Shown: piece by piece, positions 1-8,300 of the stretch
Layout: each line of letters opens with the position of its first letter
Numbering within the stretch: position 1 is the first letter of the stretch
Assembly: GCA_020720185.1 (NCBI GenBank)
Contig: DYPB01000018.1
Span: 1 to 28,299 of the forward strand
Direction: 5' to 3'
DNA length: 28,299 nt
Source: Flavobacterium psychrophilum
GTDB lineage: Bacteria > Bacteroidota > Bacteroidia > Flavobacteriales > Flavobacteriaceae
Made by a program: the position numbers and the translations under genes
Notes under the pieces: generated by a model
What the model was told of the DNA's origin: nothing
Databases searched by the model: none
The model's input: the letters and a program-made list of their open reading frames with translations, nothing else

Positions 1-43
1 ATTCATAACCCTGAGGTCACGGGTTCAACTCCCGTCCTCGCTA
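1..43 (+). tRNA. tRNA-Met (anticodon CAT), 3' part only
   Basis: The window opens inside a tRNA. Visible are the anticodon loop TTCATAA (2-8) with anticodon CAT (4-6), the 3' arm of the anticodon stem CCCTG (9-13), the variable loop AGGTC, a perfect T stem ACGGG/CCCGT around the loop TTCAACT (19-35), the 3' acceptor strand CCTCGCT (36-42) and discriminator A (43). The 3' CCA is not encoded. Base 1 would sit at position 31 opposite C39, a mismatch I remember from Bacteroidota elongator tRNA-Met. CAT could also mean tRNA-Ile2 or initiator; the missing 5' half prevents a firm choice. Confidence 0.75.
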
Positions 44-76
44 CAAAAGAAAATTTTCATAAAAGTTAGGTTTTAT

Positions 77-109
77 ACGGTTTTAAAGAAATTTAGAACC
101 GTTTTTTTT
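77..109 (+). terminator. Intrinsic terminator after the tRNA
   Basis: The stem ACGGTTTTAAA (77-87) pairs with TTTAGAACCGT (92-102), with one G.T wobble, around a GAAA (GNRA-type) tetraloop at 88-91. It runs directly into eight T residues (102-109). It lies 34 nt past the tRNA end and is the natural terminator of that transcript. Confidence 0.75.
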
Positions 110-268
110 ATGTCAATTTTAAGAGTTTTAATTCCAAACGCATATAAAAACGCATAATTTTGTCAAAGGATTTATTCAAAACCAAAGATTTATAATAAGA
201 CCAAAGTTCTAATAACCGTTTTCTATGGGCTGAAAATGAAATTATTATGACATAAAATAAAAAAATAA

Positions 269-293
269 GAAGATTTTAATCTTCCGTTTTTTT
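269..293 (+). terminator. Orphan intrinsic terminator-like hairpin
   Basis: GAAGAT (269-274) pairs with ATCTTC (279-284) around TTTA, followed by CG and seven T residues (287-293). No protein gene lies between it and the tRNA terminator, so it either backs up the tRNA terminator or ends a short untranslated transcript starting near 169. Confidence 0.5.
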
Positions 294-294
294 G

Positions 295-325
295 TTTGAA
301 TTTTATTTAAAAAACTATATATTTG
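295..325 (+). promoter_or_regulatory. Promoter match (TTTG-N19-TATATTTG)
   Basis: TTTG at 295-298 and TATATTTG at 318-325, separated by 19 bp, match the Bacteroidota housekeeping sigma consensus (-33 TTG, -7 TAnnTTTG). The predicted start near 332 gives a leader of about 195 nt to the antiporter, and that leader would contain the inverted-repeat element at 376-443. In AT-rich DNA the -7 box alone is common; the correct pairing raises confidence. Confidence 0.5.
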
Positions 326-375
326 ACAAGAAATTTAGTGTCTTTATTAGTGTCTAATTTGAAGGTTTTATTTAA

Positions 376-443
376 GGTGGGTTCTATAAATTAGTTTTTT
401 TGTAAATTTATTTTTTTACTGATGCTCTTTTATAGAACCCACC
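376..443. mobile_element. Miniature inverted-repeat element, short copy (68 bp)
   Basis: The element begins GGTGGGTTCTATAAATTAG and ends with the inverse of GGTGGGTTCTATAAA, a perfect 15-bp terminal inverted repeat. The flanks are TTAA on the left and TAAA on the right, so a 3-bp TAA duplication fits, as does a TTAA duplication that lost one T. About 54 bp from the left end match the reverse complement of the right end of the 226-bp copy at 12750-12975, including the internal ACTGATGCTCTTTT. It is therefore an internally deleted relative in opposite orientation. It has no coding capacity. Confidence 0.75.
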
Positions 444-525
444 TAAAAATTTTAATATAAAACTCTTTAAATTTGATCTAATAAATGTATATGGTTTTAA
501 TCAAAAAAACTAATAATATAATAAA

Positions 526-1743
526 ATGATTGCTCCTTATTTTGAACTTCCTTTTTTTACAAATTTATTGATTTTGTTGGTAACAGCAAGAATTTTTGGC
601 GAAATATTTGAACGATTTAAGCAACCTGCTATGATTGGTGAAATTATTGCCGGAATTATTTTAGGACCAAGTTTGTTAAATTTAATTCATCGAACCGAAG
701 AGATAAAAGTCGTTTCAGAATTAGGAATATTTTTATTAGTAATTATTGCTGGACTCGAAATTAATATCGATGATATTATTAAATTATTAAGAGGGAAAAA
801 TATTATTATATCAATAATGGCTTTTTTTGTACCTTTATTTAGTGGTTTTGCGGTAGGTTATTTTTTTGATCAAGACACGATGACAACCGTTTTTATAGGA
901 CTTTGTGTTGCCATAACAGCCCTGCCCGTTAGTGTCAGAATATTAATGGATTTAGGTAAAATCAATTCAGATATAGGTCAAAAAATTATTTCCATAGCCA
1001 TTTTCGATGATGTTTTAGCTCTAACTATCTTAGGAGTTTTACTAACAATAAAAGATACTGATATGTCTGTTGCTAAAATTGTAAATGCAGGAGTAATTTC
1101 ACTTTTAAAGTTATCGTTTTTTATAGCGCTTTTAAGTTTATCTTATTTAGTTATTAGAAAAATCACAAGAAAAGGTAATTATATAGAAGAATCATTAAAT
1201 GATATTCTTTCATTTTTGAAGGGTAAAGAACCATTATTTGCCATATTTTTTGCGTTTGTACTGTTATTCTCAACTTTCACGGAATCATTAGGATTCCATT
1301 TTATTGTCGGAGCATTTTTTGCCTCAATGCTTATCAGTGAATCGCTCATTGGTGAAAAAAATCTAAAAACGATAGAAAAAACCACGAGTAATATGGCTAT
1401 TGGATTTTTAGCCCCTATATTTTTTGCAGGAATTGGTTTGGAATTTAATATTGCCTCGATTAGTAATTTTTGGCTTTTGTTGGCAGTTGTTTTAATATCT
1501 TATTTGTCAAAAATATTAGGTGGTTATTTTGGTGGTGTTTTTATAGGTTTGAGTAGAAAAGTCTCAATAACTTTAGGAATTGGACTGAATGCAAGGGGAA
1601 TAATGGAATTGGTAATTGCAAATATTGCCTATAAGAATAATTTAATTAGCACCGAAATATTTTCTATTTTAGTAATAATGGGAATTTTAACAACATTGAC
1701 TACCCCATTATTATTAAAAAATGCCTTTAAGAGAAATGAATAA
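526..1743 (+). CDS. Cation/proton antiporter, CPA2 (KefB/Na+-H+ exchanger) type
   Basis: This is a 405-residue, very hydrophobic protein with about 12-13 membrane segments and no soluble C-terminal TrkA domain, so it is a bare Na+/H+ exchanger (PF00999-type) transport domain. Family landmarks are visible: a GEIIAGIILGPSLL helix near residue 38, GLEINIDD near 76, the paired aspartates D161-D162 in AIFDDVLALTILG, which in CPA2 members lie in the ion-binding core, and a late GLNARGIMELVIANIAY helix carrying the conserved Arg. It should exchange Na+ or K+ for protons across the inner membrane; the ion cannot be told from sequence. The ATG at 526 has no Shine-Dalgarno, as is usual here. The gene is monocistronic and converges on rnc with 15 bp between stops. 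Confidence 0.9.
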   Translation: MIAPYFELPFFTNLLILLVTARIFGEIFERFKQPAMIGEIIAGIILGPSLLNLIHRTEEIKVVSELGIFLLVIIAGLEINIDDIIKLLRGKNIIISIMAFFVPLFSGFAVGYFFDQDTMTTVFIGLCVAITALPVSVRILMDLGKINSDIGQKIISIAIFDDVLALTILGVLLTIKDTDMSVAKIVNAGVISLLKLSFFIALLSLSYLVIRKITRKGNYIEESLNDILSFLKGKEPLFAIFFAFVLLFSTFTESLGFHFIVGAFFASMLISESLIGEKNLKTIEKTTSNMAIGFLAPIFFAGIGLEFNIASISNFWLLLAVVLISYLSKILGGYFGGVFIGLSRKVSITLGIGLNARGIMELVIANIAYKNNLISTEIFSILVIMGILTTLTTPLLLKNAFKRNE

Positions 1744-1758
1744 AAGCAAAAAAAACAG

Positions 1759-2508
1759 TTAGATCACTTCATTTATCTTGTTTTGTAGCGCAAAAAAAGC
1801 TCTTTGAGACGCTTTTTCTTCGGCCTTCTTTTTTGAGGTTTCTCTTGATTTTGAAATTACTTTATCATCAATTTTTAAATGTACGGCAAATAATTTTTCG
1901 CCACTAATATGATTATCCGAAAATGTATCAAATTCAATATTTTTTTTCTGCTTTTGACACCACTCTATCATTAAACTTTTGTAACTGATAACCTTACCTT
2001 CTAATTTTTCAATATCTACATAAGGGGTAATTACTCTTTTATGAATGAATTTTTTACAAGATTCATAACCTAAATCCAAATAAATAGCCCCAACAAGTGC
2101 TTCAAAGATGTTACCAAAAACATTCTCTCCTAGATTGCGATTAGAGTTTTTAAATTCAATAAATTTTATTAACTCTAAATCCTTTCCTAGTTTATTCAAA
2201 TTTTGTCTGGAAACAATTTTAGCTCTCATTTTTGTCAAATAACCTTCATCACCACCAGGAACTTCATTATATAAATGAGCCGCAATTACAGAACTTAACA
2301 TAGCATCACCTAAAAATTCAAGCCGTTCGTAACTAACTTTATTGCCGTTTTCATCAATTTTATTTAAAGAACGATGGGTAAATGCTTTCTTATAATGTTC
2401 TATGTTTATTGGTTCAAAACCAATTATCTTTTTAACATTTTCAAATAAAATTTGTTCTTTTACAGATAAAGTAGGTTTTTTAGGAAATATTCTTCTAATA
2501 ATTTTCAT
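1759..2508 (-). CDS. rnc: Ribonuclease III
   Basis: This is a 249-residue double-strand-specific endoribonuclease for rRNA and mRNA processing. The N-terminal catalytic domain carries the signature ERLEFLGDA (61-69; E61, E64 and D68 match E. coli E38, E41 and D45), DEG (87-89; E88 matches E65) and NIFEALVGAIYLD (133-145), in which E136 matches the essential E117. The position of E. coli D114 is Asn133 here. A double-stranded RNA-binding domain covers about 173-243 and ends in the typical SKKKAEEKASQRA helix. The first ~25 residues are a basic extension. In many flavobacteria rnc follows acpP-fabF; here it stands alone, divergent from murQ. The start is ATG, with a -7-type box about 24 bp upstream. 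Confidence 0.96.
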   Translation of the reverse strand: MKIIRRIFPKKPTLSVKEQILFENVKKIIGFEPINIEHYKKAFTHRSLNKIDENGNKVSYERLEFLGDAMLSSVIAAHLYNEVPGGDEGYLTKMRAKIVSRQNLNKLGKDLELIKFIEFKNSNRNLGENVFGNIFEALVGAIYLDLGYESCKKFIHKRVITPYVDIEKLEGKVISYKSLMIEWCQKQKKNIEFDTFSDNHISGEKLFAVHLKIDDKVISKSRETSKKKAEEKASQRAFFALQNKINEVI

Positions 2509-2531
2509 CTATGGTGTTCTATTTCAGAGGT

Positions 2532-2539
2532 CAAATATA
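2532..2539 (-). promoter_or_regulatory. -7 promoter element for rnc
   Basis: On the minus strand the sequence reads TATATTTG, a perfect TAnnTTTG box, 24 bp before the rnc ATG. I see no clear -33 TTG at the right distance, so this is a partial match. Confidence 0.35.
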
Positions 2540-2591
2540 ATTATTATTTTAAAATGATTATCTATATTCTAATACTTTTATCAGTTTTAAT

Positions 2592-2621
2592 TTTGCTTAT
2601 AAGTTCAAATTTATATCTTTG
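2592..2621 (+). promoter_or_regulatory. Promoter of the murQ operon (TTTG-N18-TATCTTTG)
   Basis: TTTG at 2592-2595 and TATCTTTG at 2614-2621, 18 bp apart, match both Bacteroidota promoter boxes. The predicted start near 2628 leaves a leader of only about 16 nt before the murQ ATG at 2644. Confidence 0.6.
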
Positions 2622-2643
2622 CTTATTAACAAAACAGATATAA

Positions 2644-3453
2644 ATGTCGTTTATAAAAACTACCGAAACACCCTCAAAATATCAGCATTTAGAAAAAATG
2701 TCGATAGAAGATTTATTGCTGAATATTAATAATGAAGATAAAACAGTTGCATTTGCAGTAGAAAAAGTTTTGCCTCAGGTTGCATTTTTAGTGTCTGAAA
2801 TTGTTAAAAAATTAAAACTTGGCGGCAGATTATTCTATATTGGAGCAGGAACTTCTGGTAGATTAGGCGTTGTAGATGCGTCTGAATGCCCGCCAACATT
2901 TGGAGTCCCATTTGATTTGGTGAACGGTATTATTGCTGGTGGAGATTTGGCGATCAGAAAAGCTGTTGAAAATGCGGAGGATAGTACCACGGATGCTTGG
3001 ATAGATTTATGTCAATTTGGAATTAATAAAAATGATGTAGTTATAGGTATAGCAGCTTCAGGCACAACCCCTTATGTTATTTCGGGATTAGAAAAATGCA
3101 ACGAAAATAACATCATAACTGGCAGTATATCATGCAATTTAAACAGTCCGCTATCTCAAACTGCAAAATTACCTATTGATGTTATTGTTGGTCCAGAATT
3201 TGTAACAGGTAGTTCCAGAATGAAAGCAGGAACAGCACAAAAAATGGTACTCAATATGATTTCTACAACAGTAATGATCCAATTAGGAAAGGTTAAAGGT
3301 AATAAAATGGTAGATATGCAACTGAGCAACAATAAATTAGTAGATAGAGGGGTAAAAATGATTATGGAAGAAACAGGAGTTGATTATCAAAAAGCTTCCG
3401 AATTATTGACCAGTTTTAGAAGTGTACGGAGAGCAGTCGAAAGCATTCAATAA
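2644..3453 (+). CDS. murQ: N-acetylmuramic acid 6-phosphate etherase
   Basis: MurQ cleaves the lactyl ether of MurNAc-6-phosphate to give GlcNAc-6-phosphate and D-lactate in peptidoglycan recycling in the cytoplasm. The 269-residue protein is a SIS (sugar isomerase) domain with IGAGTSGRLGVVDASECPP (66-84) and VTGSSRMKAGTAQKMVLNM later. E81 (in SECPP) and E112 (in NAEDS) correspond to the two catalytic glutamates of E. coli MurQ (E83, E114). The protein ends about 25 residues earlier than E. coli MurQ (298 aa), losing the last part of the C-terminal UBA-like helices; this is probably normal for flavobacteria. It is the first gene of a three-gene unit. No MurNAc transporter or anhydroMurNAc kinase gene is in the window. 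Confidence 0.96.
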   Translation: MSFIKTTETPSKYQHLEKMSIEDLLLNINNEDKTVAFAVEKVLPQVAFLVSEIVKKLKLGGRLFYIGAGTSGRLGVVDASECPPTFGVPFDLVNGIIAGGDLAIRKAVENAEDSTTDAWIDLCQFGINKNDVVIGIAASGTTPYVISGLEKCNENNIITGSISCNLNSPLSQTAKLPIDVIVGPEFVTGSSRMKAGTAQKMVLNMISTTVMIQLGKVKGNKMVDMQLSNNKLVDRGVKMIMEETGVDYQKASELLTSFRSVRRAVESIQ

Positions 3454-3488
3454 GTAAAAGAAATATTTTTAACATTAATAAGCAAAAA

Positions 3489-3707
3489 ATGACTCAAAAA
3501 GACAAGTTCTATAGAGGAGCAAAATATTTATCTGCTTCATTACCTTTAATGTTTATTGGTCCTTCGGTTATTTATAATGCGTTTATGAATAAACAAAATA
3601 TATGGCATTATTTGGTATTAATTATTGGAATATTGGTTTCTTTATCGGCGGTTTTTCTAATGTATAAAGGAATAAATATTATAATTAAAAGTATATTCAA
3701 CGAATAA
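3489..3707 (+). CDS. DUF6095 family small membrane protein
   Basis: This 72-residue protein has two predicted membrane helices, about 15-31 (SASLPLMFIGPSVIYNAF) and 40-66 (HYLVLIIGILVSLSAVFLMY), joined by a short polar loop containing NKQN. The pattern K-Y-L-s-x-x-L-P-L-x-F-I-G-P followed by F-L-M-Y-K-G matches the flavobacterial DUF6095 family, which is recurrently found next to murQ. No function is known. It starts 35 bp after murQ, and its stop overlaps the next start by one base (TAATG), so all three genes are probably translated from one mRNA. An inner-membrane role linked to muropeptide recycling would be a guess. Confidence 0.8.
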   Translation: MTQKDKFYRGAKYLSASLPLMFIGPSVIYNAFMNKQNIWHYLVLIIGILVSLSAVFLMYKGINIIIKSIFNE

Positions 3708-4279
3708 TGAAAGAATTGATCTATATTCAAAAAACTTTTGAGAAAGTTAATTTAACTGATACAAAAATTAATCAAAAGGAATTTGAAGATTGTGTTTTTA
3801 AACAATGCGATTTTTCAAATTCAGATTTTTCAAATAATGTATTTATGGATTGTGTATTTACGGATTGTAATTTATCAAATCTAAAATTAATCAATACAAG
3901 TTTAAAAACCGTTGTTTTTCAAAACTGCAAACTAATTGGCATTCCATTTCATACTTGTAATGATTTTTTATTTTCAGTTGAATTTAAGGATTCTATTTTA
4001 GATTTCGCTTCCTTTTCGAGCAAAAAAATGATAAAAACCATATTTAATACTTGTTCAATAAAAGAAGTTTCTTTTGAAAGAGCAAACCTAACTAATTCAT
4101 TATTTGATAATTGTAATTTGGATAATTCTATTTTTAATGACTCTATTTTAGTTGGTGTTGATTTTTCTTCTGCCTATAATTATAAAATTGACCCCGAATT
4201 TAATACGGTAAAAAATGCTAAATTTTCTATACAAGGAATTGCAGGACTTTTAAGCAAATATGATATAAAAATTGTTTAA
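3707..4279 (+). CDS. Pentapeptide repeat protein, Qnr-like architecture
   Basis: This 190-residue protein is built of pentapeptide repeats: runs such as FEDCV-FKQCD-FSNSD-FSNNV-FMDCV-FTDCN-LSNLK (about 25-60) and FERAN-LTNSL-FDNCN-LDNSI-FNDSI-LVGVD (about 124-155), with Phe or Leu every fifth residue. These form a right-handed beta-helix. The two blocks are joined by a less regular middle. The protein ends in a non-repeat tail, GIAGLLSKYDIKIV, resembling the C-terminal dimer-capping helix of Qnr/MfpA gyrase mimics (which end in LLMERLGIAVI). DNA-gyrase protection is therefore possible but unproven; many pentapeptide proteins have other or unknown roles. It is the last gene of the murQ unit. 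Its stop lies 8 bp from the convergent rnz stop. Confidence 0.85.
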   Translation: MKELIYIQKTFEKVNLTDTKINQKEFEDCVFKQCDFSNSDFSNNVFMDCVFTDCNLSNLKLINTSLKTVVFQNCKLIGIPFHTCNDFLFSVEFKDSILDFASFSSKKMIKTIFNTCSIKEVSFERANLTNSLFDNCNLDNSIFNDSILVGVDFSSAYNYKIDPEFNTVKNAKFSIQGIAGLLSKYDIKIV

Positions 4280-4287
4280 AAATAATA

Positions 4288-5193
4288 TTAAAATTCAAAA
4301 ACCTTACCATCATCTGCTAAAAAAACATTTTCAAAAACGGTTTGAGCTTCTGTTTTGAATAATTCTAAGTTATCATACCGAGTAGAAAAGTGCCCTAAAA
4401 TTAATTGTTTAGCATTACTTTTTTTAGCAATAGTAGCCGCCTGAATGGCTGTTGAATGCATCGTTCTTTCCGCTTTTTCAACTTCCGATTCTAAAAAAGT
4501 ACTTTCATGATACAAAACATCTACATTTTTAATATTTTCAATTATACTTTCGTCAAAAATAGTATCCGAACAAAATGCATAACTCTTGGTTTCAACAGGA
4601 GGAAATGACAATTTTTCGTTTTCAATAACCATTCCATTATCAAGCGTTACATCTTTACCGTTTTTAATATTTTGATAATAACAAGTGTCTATTTTATATT
4701 CATGAACAGCATCAATATTCAATTTTCGTTCTCCAGTTTTCTCCTGAAATAGATAACCATTTGTATAAATTCGATGTTTTAAAGGTATAGTTTTTACAAA
4801 AACCTTATCGTCTTCATAGATAACAATGCTTTTATTTGAGGTTAATTCATGAAAAAATAATCCATAAGATGTATAAGATTTTGATAATTTTAGTTGCAAT
4901 AAAATCATCTCTTTAATTCCTTTTGGACCATAAATATGTAAATCATTTTTACGGTCAAGTAGCATATATGTTGATATTAAACCTATTAAACCATAACAAT
5001 GATCGCCATGCAGATGTGAGATAAAAATATGGTTTAAACGAGAAAATTTTAATTTATTCTTTCTTAATTGCACTTGGGTTCCTTCTCCACAATCAATTAG
5101 GAACATTCTATTTCTGATTTCTAAAATCTGTGCTGTTGGGTTTGTAATTGTTCGTGGTGTGGCTGCATAGCAACCTAAAATGGTTAATTTCAT
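4288..5193 (-). CDS. rnz: Ribonuclease Z (tRNA 3' processing endonuclease)
   Basis: RNase Z removes 3' trailers of precursor tRNAs, which matters here because the tRNA at 1-43 does not encode CCA. The 301-residue protein is a metallo-beta-lactamase fold of the short (ElaC/tRNase Z-S) form. The zinc motif HLHGDH is at 60-65, the further ligands H140, D210 (AFCSD) and H268 (LILGHFSTRY) are present, and HEST (229-232) is the usual late motif. The flexible arm lies around 150-175. All metal ligands are present, so the enzyme should be active. It starts with ATG and has no Shine-Dalgarno. Confidence 0.96.
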   Translation of the reverse strand: MKLTILGCYAATPRTITNPTAQILEIRNRMFLIDCGEGTQVQLRKNKLKFSRLNHIFISHLHGDHCYGLIGLISTYMLLDRKNDLHIYGPKGIKEMILLQLKLSKSYTSYGLFFHELTSNKSIVIYEDDKVFVKTIPLKHRIYTNGYLFQEKTGERKLNIDAVHEYKIDTCYYQNIKNGKDVTLDNGMVIENEKLSFPPVETKSYAFCSDTIFDESIIENIKNVDVLYHESTFLESEVEKAERTMHSTAIQAATIAKKSNAKQLILGHFSTRYDNLELFKTEAQTVFENVFLADDGKVFEF

Positions 5194-5254
5194 AAAACTT
5201 ATTTTTTACTCTTTTATAGCAATTATAGATATAATGTCAAGTAGATTATAAAGA

Positions 5255-5288
5255 AAAAGGTGAGTATCTTAAATAATTCTCACCTTTT
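5255..5288 (-). terminator. Intrinsic terminator of sprA
   Basis: A perfect 10-bp stem, AAAAGGTGAG (5255-5264) with CTCACCTTTT (5279-5288), has a 14-nt AT-rich loop. Read on the minus strand it lies just after the sprA stop at 5309, and its 3' arm continues into a T-rich run (TTTTTCTTT). Confidence 0.75.
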
Positions 5289-5308
5289 GTGTTGTGTATA
5301 TTTAGGAT

Positions 5309-8300
5309 TTAATTTCCAAAAGCATATCGTATGGTAAATCCTGAACGAATATTTGTTAATGGAAATGAAGTTGAAATAATCGGTTTATTAAACGAATGAT
5401 CATAAAAGAAAATGGCTGTCAAATTACGGCTAAAAGCATAATCTGCGGTTAGTTTTATACTCCAAAGGTTTTGTCCGCCTGCCAAACGGTTGTTTTCATA
5501 ATCTAATTGTCTGACAATGGTTTTGGTGTTTCGCATCGAAAAATCGGCTTTTATATTAATATCGCTTTTTATTTCGCCAGTAGCATTGTCGGCAAATTTA
5601 GAGTTCATCCGAATATCTTTTATTTGATATCCAATTCCAACAACATATTCTTTTCCTTGCACTTCGGTTAGCAAACTGTTATCAAAACTTAACGATAAAG
5701 CTCTATCTTTTTTAATAGAGGCAAGTATTTTAAAGGCACTTTTCAGTTCAAAATCCATACTAATCAATGGGTTAAATTGTTCTACAAGATTAATATTTGA
5801 AATTAAAATTTTATTTAAAAAATTACCTCCTACATCATATCCTGTCTCGTTGTAATTTAAATTTGATCGATAGGAATTGATGGTATATGAGGATCTATAA
5901 GTGTGTTGTAATGAAAATCTTTTGAAATTATCTTTAAAGAATTTATACCGCATTAATCCTGTATATTTCATAGTCCAGTTTGGCAAAGGAATTTCTTTAA
6001 ACGCATTGAACGAAATTTTTGAGGCTTCTTTACCAATTCCATCACTGGTAAATCCAGTGTAAGCGGCTAAAAACGCTGGTAGCATTACGGCTTGACTATT
6101 TTTTCCGATGTGTTTCGGAAAACCATCTGGGTCTAAATTTATTGGATTTGTTAAATCAATTCCTCTTTCTTCTGCAAGTCTATTGGCTATAATTAATCGG
6201 TTGTGTCTAAAATCGTTAAAGGCTGTCGAGAAATTTTCATCGCTTTCTTTAAAAGCTGTTTTTAACATAACGGTACTTATTGCAAAGTTTCCTGTGGTAT
6301 AAGGCGACCGAGAATTGTAATTCCCATATCCATCAACATCGTATTGTTCTGAATAATTTTTGGAATATTTTCTGTCAGCCGAAAGTTCTATTTTAAAATC
6401 TGGAAATAAATCAACGGTTGCATTTAATTTTAATTCTTTGCTGGTTACTTGCGTATAATTTTGATTAAAATTTGGGTAATTGGTCAGCCATCCGTTTTGT
6501 GCAGCTGCATATCGAACATCATCCTGAAGTCCAAAAACAAAACCGAGTGTTGGTTGCGAAGTACCTAAAAATCCAAGTCCAGGAAGATATCCAGGTAAAA
6601 CCGTTCCGCTATTTTCTATATAAGTTCCTTTTATATTTTTAACACTCATCAATACTCCTTTTAAACCTTTCAAAAACACATTTTCATCAACAGCAGGTTT
6701 TGGCTGATTAGCGGCTACTATTTTTTCGCCTGGTTTAGGAACAGCATTAGTTGGTGGTTTTGGTGCTTTTGGTTTTTTGTCTTTTAGTCCAAGAAATTTA
6801 TATAACAAATCCATATTCAAATCGGCTGTAATATTATGTATTGCCGAGTTTTGGATGGTATTTCCAAGGTTGTATGTAACGCTATTGGTTGTAAATTCAG
6901 ACATCGCTTCAGAGGCTCGTTGCCAGTTATAATTGCCCGTGTAAGTATAATTTGATTTAATAAAACTTAAAAAAGAAATTTTATTTAAAGGCAACTCATA
7001 ATTAGCAATTAATTGTTGATTGTGCTGATTTGGCTCTCCAATATTCCAATAATCTGTCCATATAGTATTGTCTGGATTTGCAATTTTATATTCGTCTAAA
7101 TAGCTTTTTACAATATTATTAGTTGATGCCGTAAAGGCTAATTTTAAGGATTTGGTTAAATTGTAATTAAATCCATAATTGTAATTAAAATTATAATTAC
7201 GACGAAACAGAGCATCAAGCGGAATACCTGCCACTTCATTTTGACGAAATTGTTGTTTATTAAAATTTCTTAAAATGGTGGTGCTAAAATTAATACTTGA
7301 TGGTAAATAATTAAAATTAAAATCTTGTAATAATTTTAAATAACTACTTTTTTTCAAAAAATTAGATTTACTAAATGGTTCTACCGCTTTTGGCTGAAAA
7401 GAAAATGCATAATCAACCGTGGTTTTTGCTTGTTGGTCTAACAATTTTTCTACTTCAAAATCATGATGCTCCATTTGATTGAATGAATAAGAAAGTGTTA
7501 GATTTTCAGGATCATAAATATGTGCCTTCCCATTACCTGTTTTATTCTTCTTAACGCCAATAAAATTAATGCTGGTTCGTTTGGTATAATCGATTGCACG
7601 GTTTAAAAATTTATCCTTATCTGCCTGATTTGGAGTAATATCTATTAATTGTTGCAGTTCGATATCTAAATTAAAAGGATCATATTTTGGGGTAATAATT
7701 TGTTCACCAACACCAAAATTAAAGGGTAAATTAATACCCCATTTTTTAGGTAATAGTTGTCCTAAACTTAAATTAGCCACAACATTATAAAGTTTTAAAT
7801 CCTCTCGACTGCGTTCGTTAGTGCCTTGTTCTAATGCTCCAAAACCGATTGTGCTTATTTTTCCTGTTGCCGATACAGTGGCAAAATCAGCAATATTTGC
7901 ATCTATATTGGCTACGGCAGCCATACCGCCTTTGTTATCTATTCCTGCTATACGGAGTTCGTCAAACCACGCTTCGCCTTTAATATTTCGTGCCGATAAT
8001 GACAAATCCAAGTCCGGAGTATTGTTTTTTAAACCAACCATTAAAGTTCGTACTAATCCAAAATTTGGATTTCCTTTAATACCTACTTTGGTATTACCTA
8101 CTTTAATGTATTTAATTCCATTGGCATCGGGCAATAATGTATTATCAGTTAATGATCTAATTTTAAGTGCCGTTAATGATGGCATCGATAAATCTAATTC
8201 GTTTTCGGTGGGCCAAATTTCTCTTTCAGAGGTTGCAGCGGCTGGAACTGGACCAATATTAGAAATTTTTAAAGGTTGTTCTACTTGATAAAAATTATCT

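Larger units (their letters stand above)
44..525. other. Intergenic region between tRNA and antiporter
   Basis: This 482-bp stretch has no credible protein gene. In order it holds the tRNA terminator (77-109), a -7-like box TAATTTTG (155-162), a second terminator-like hairpin with T tract (269-293), a full Bacteroidota-type promoter match (295-325), a 68-bp miniature inverted-repeat element (376-443), another -7-like box TAAATTTG (468-475) and the antiporter leader. The short direct repeat AACGCATA at about 138-156 is too small to interpret. Confidence 0.7.

Noticed and set aside
1..525. Integrative element attached at the tRNA gene
   Set aside because: No integrase, no repeated tRNA 3' end elsewhere in the window, and the genes that follow are core genes.
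2644..3453. MurQ truncated by frameshift (shorter than E. coli)
   Set aside because: Both catalytic glutamates and the whole SIS domain are present, the end is followed by a properly spaced gene, and no continuation is visible in other frames.
7821..8288. 155-codon + strand frame opposite sprA
   Set aside because: It lies wholly antisense to sprA, has no promoter or family features, and its composition follows from the sprA codons. The same applies to frames at 6108-6302 and 12420-12620.
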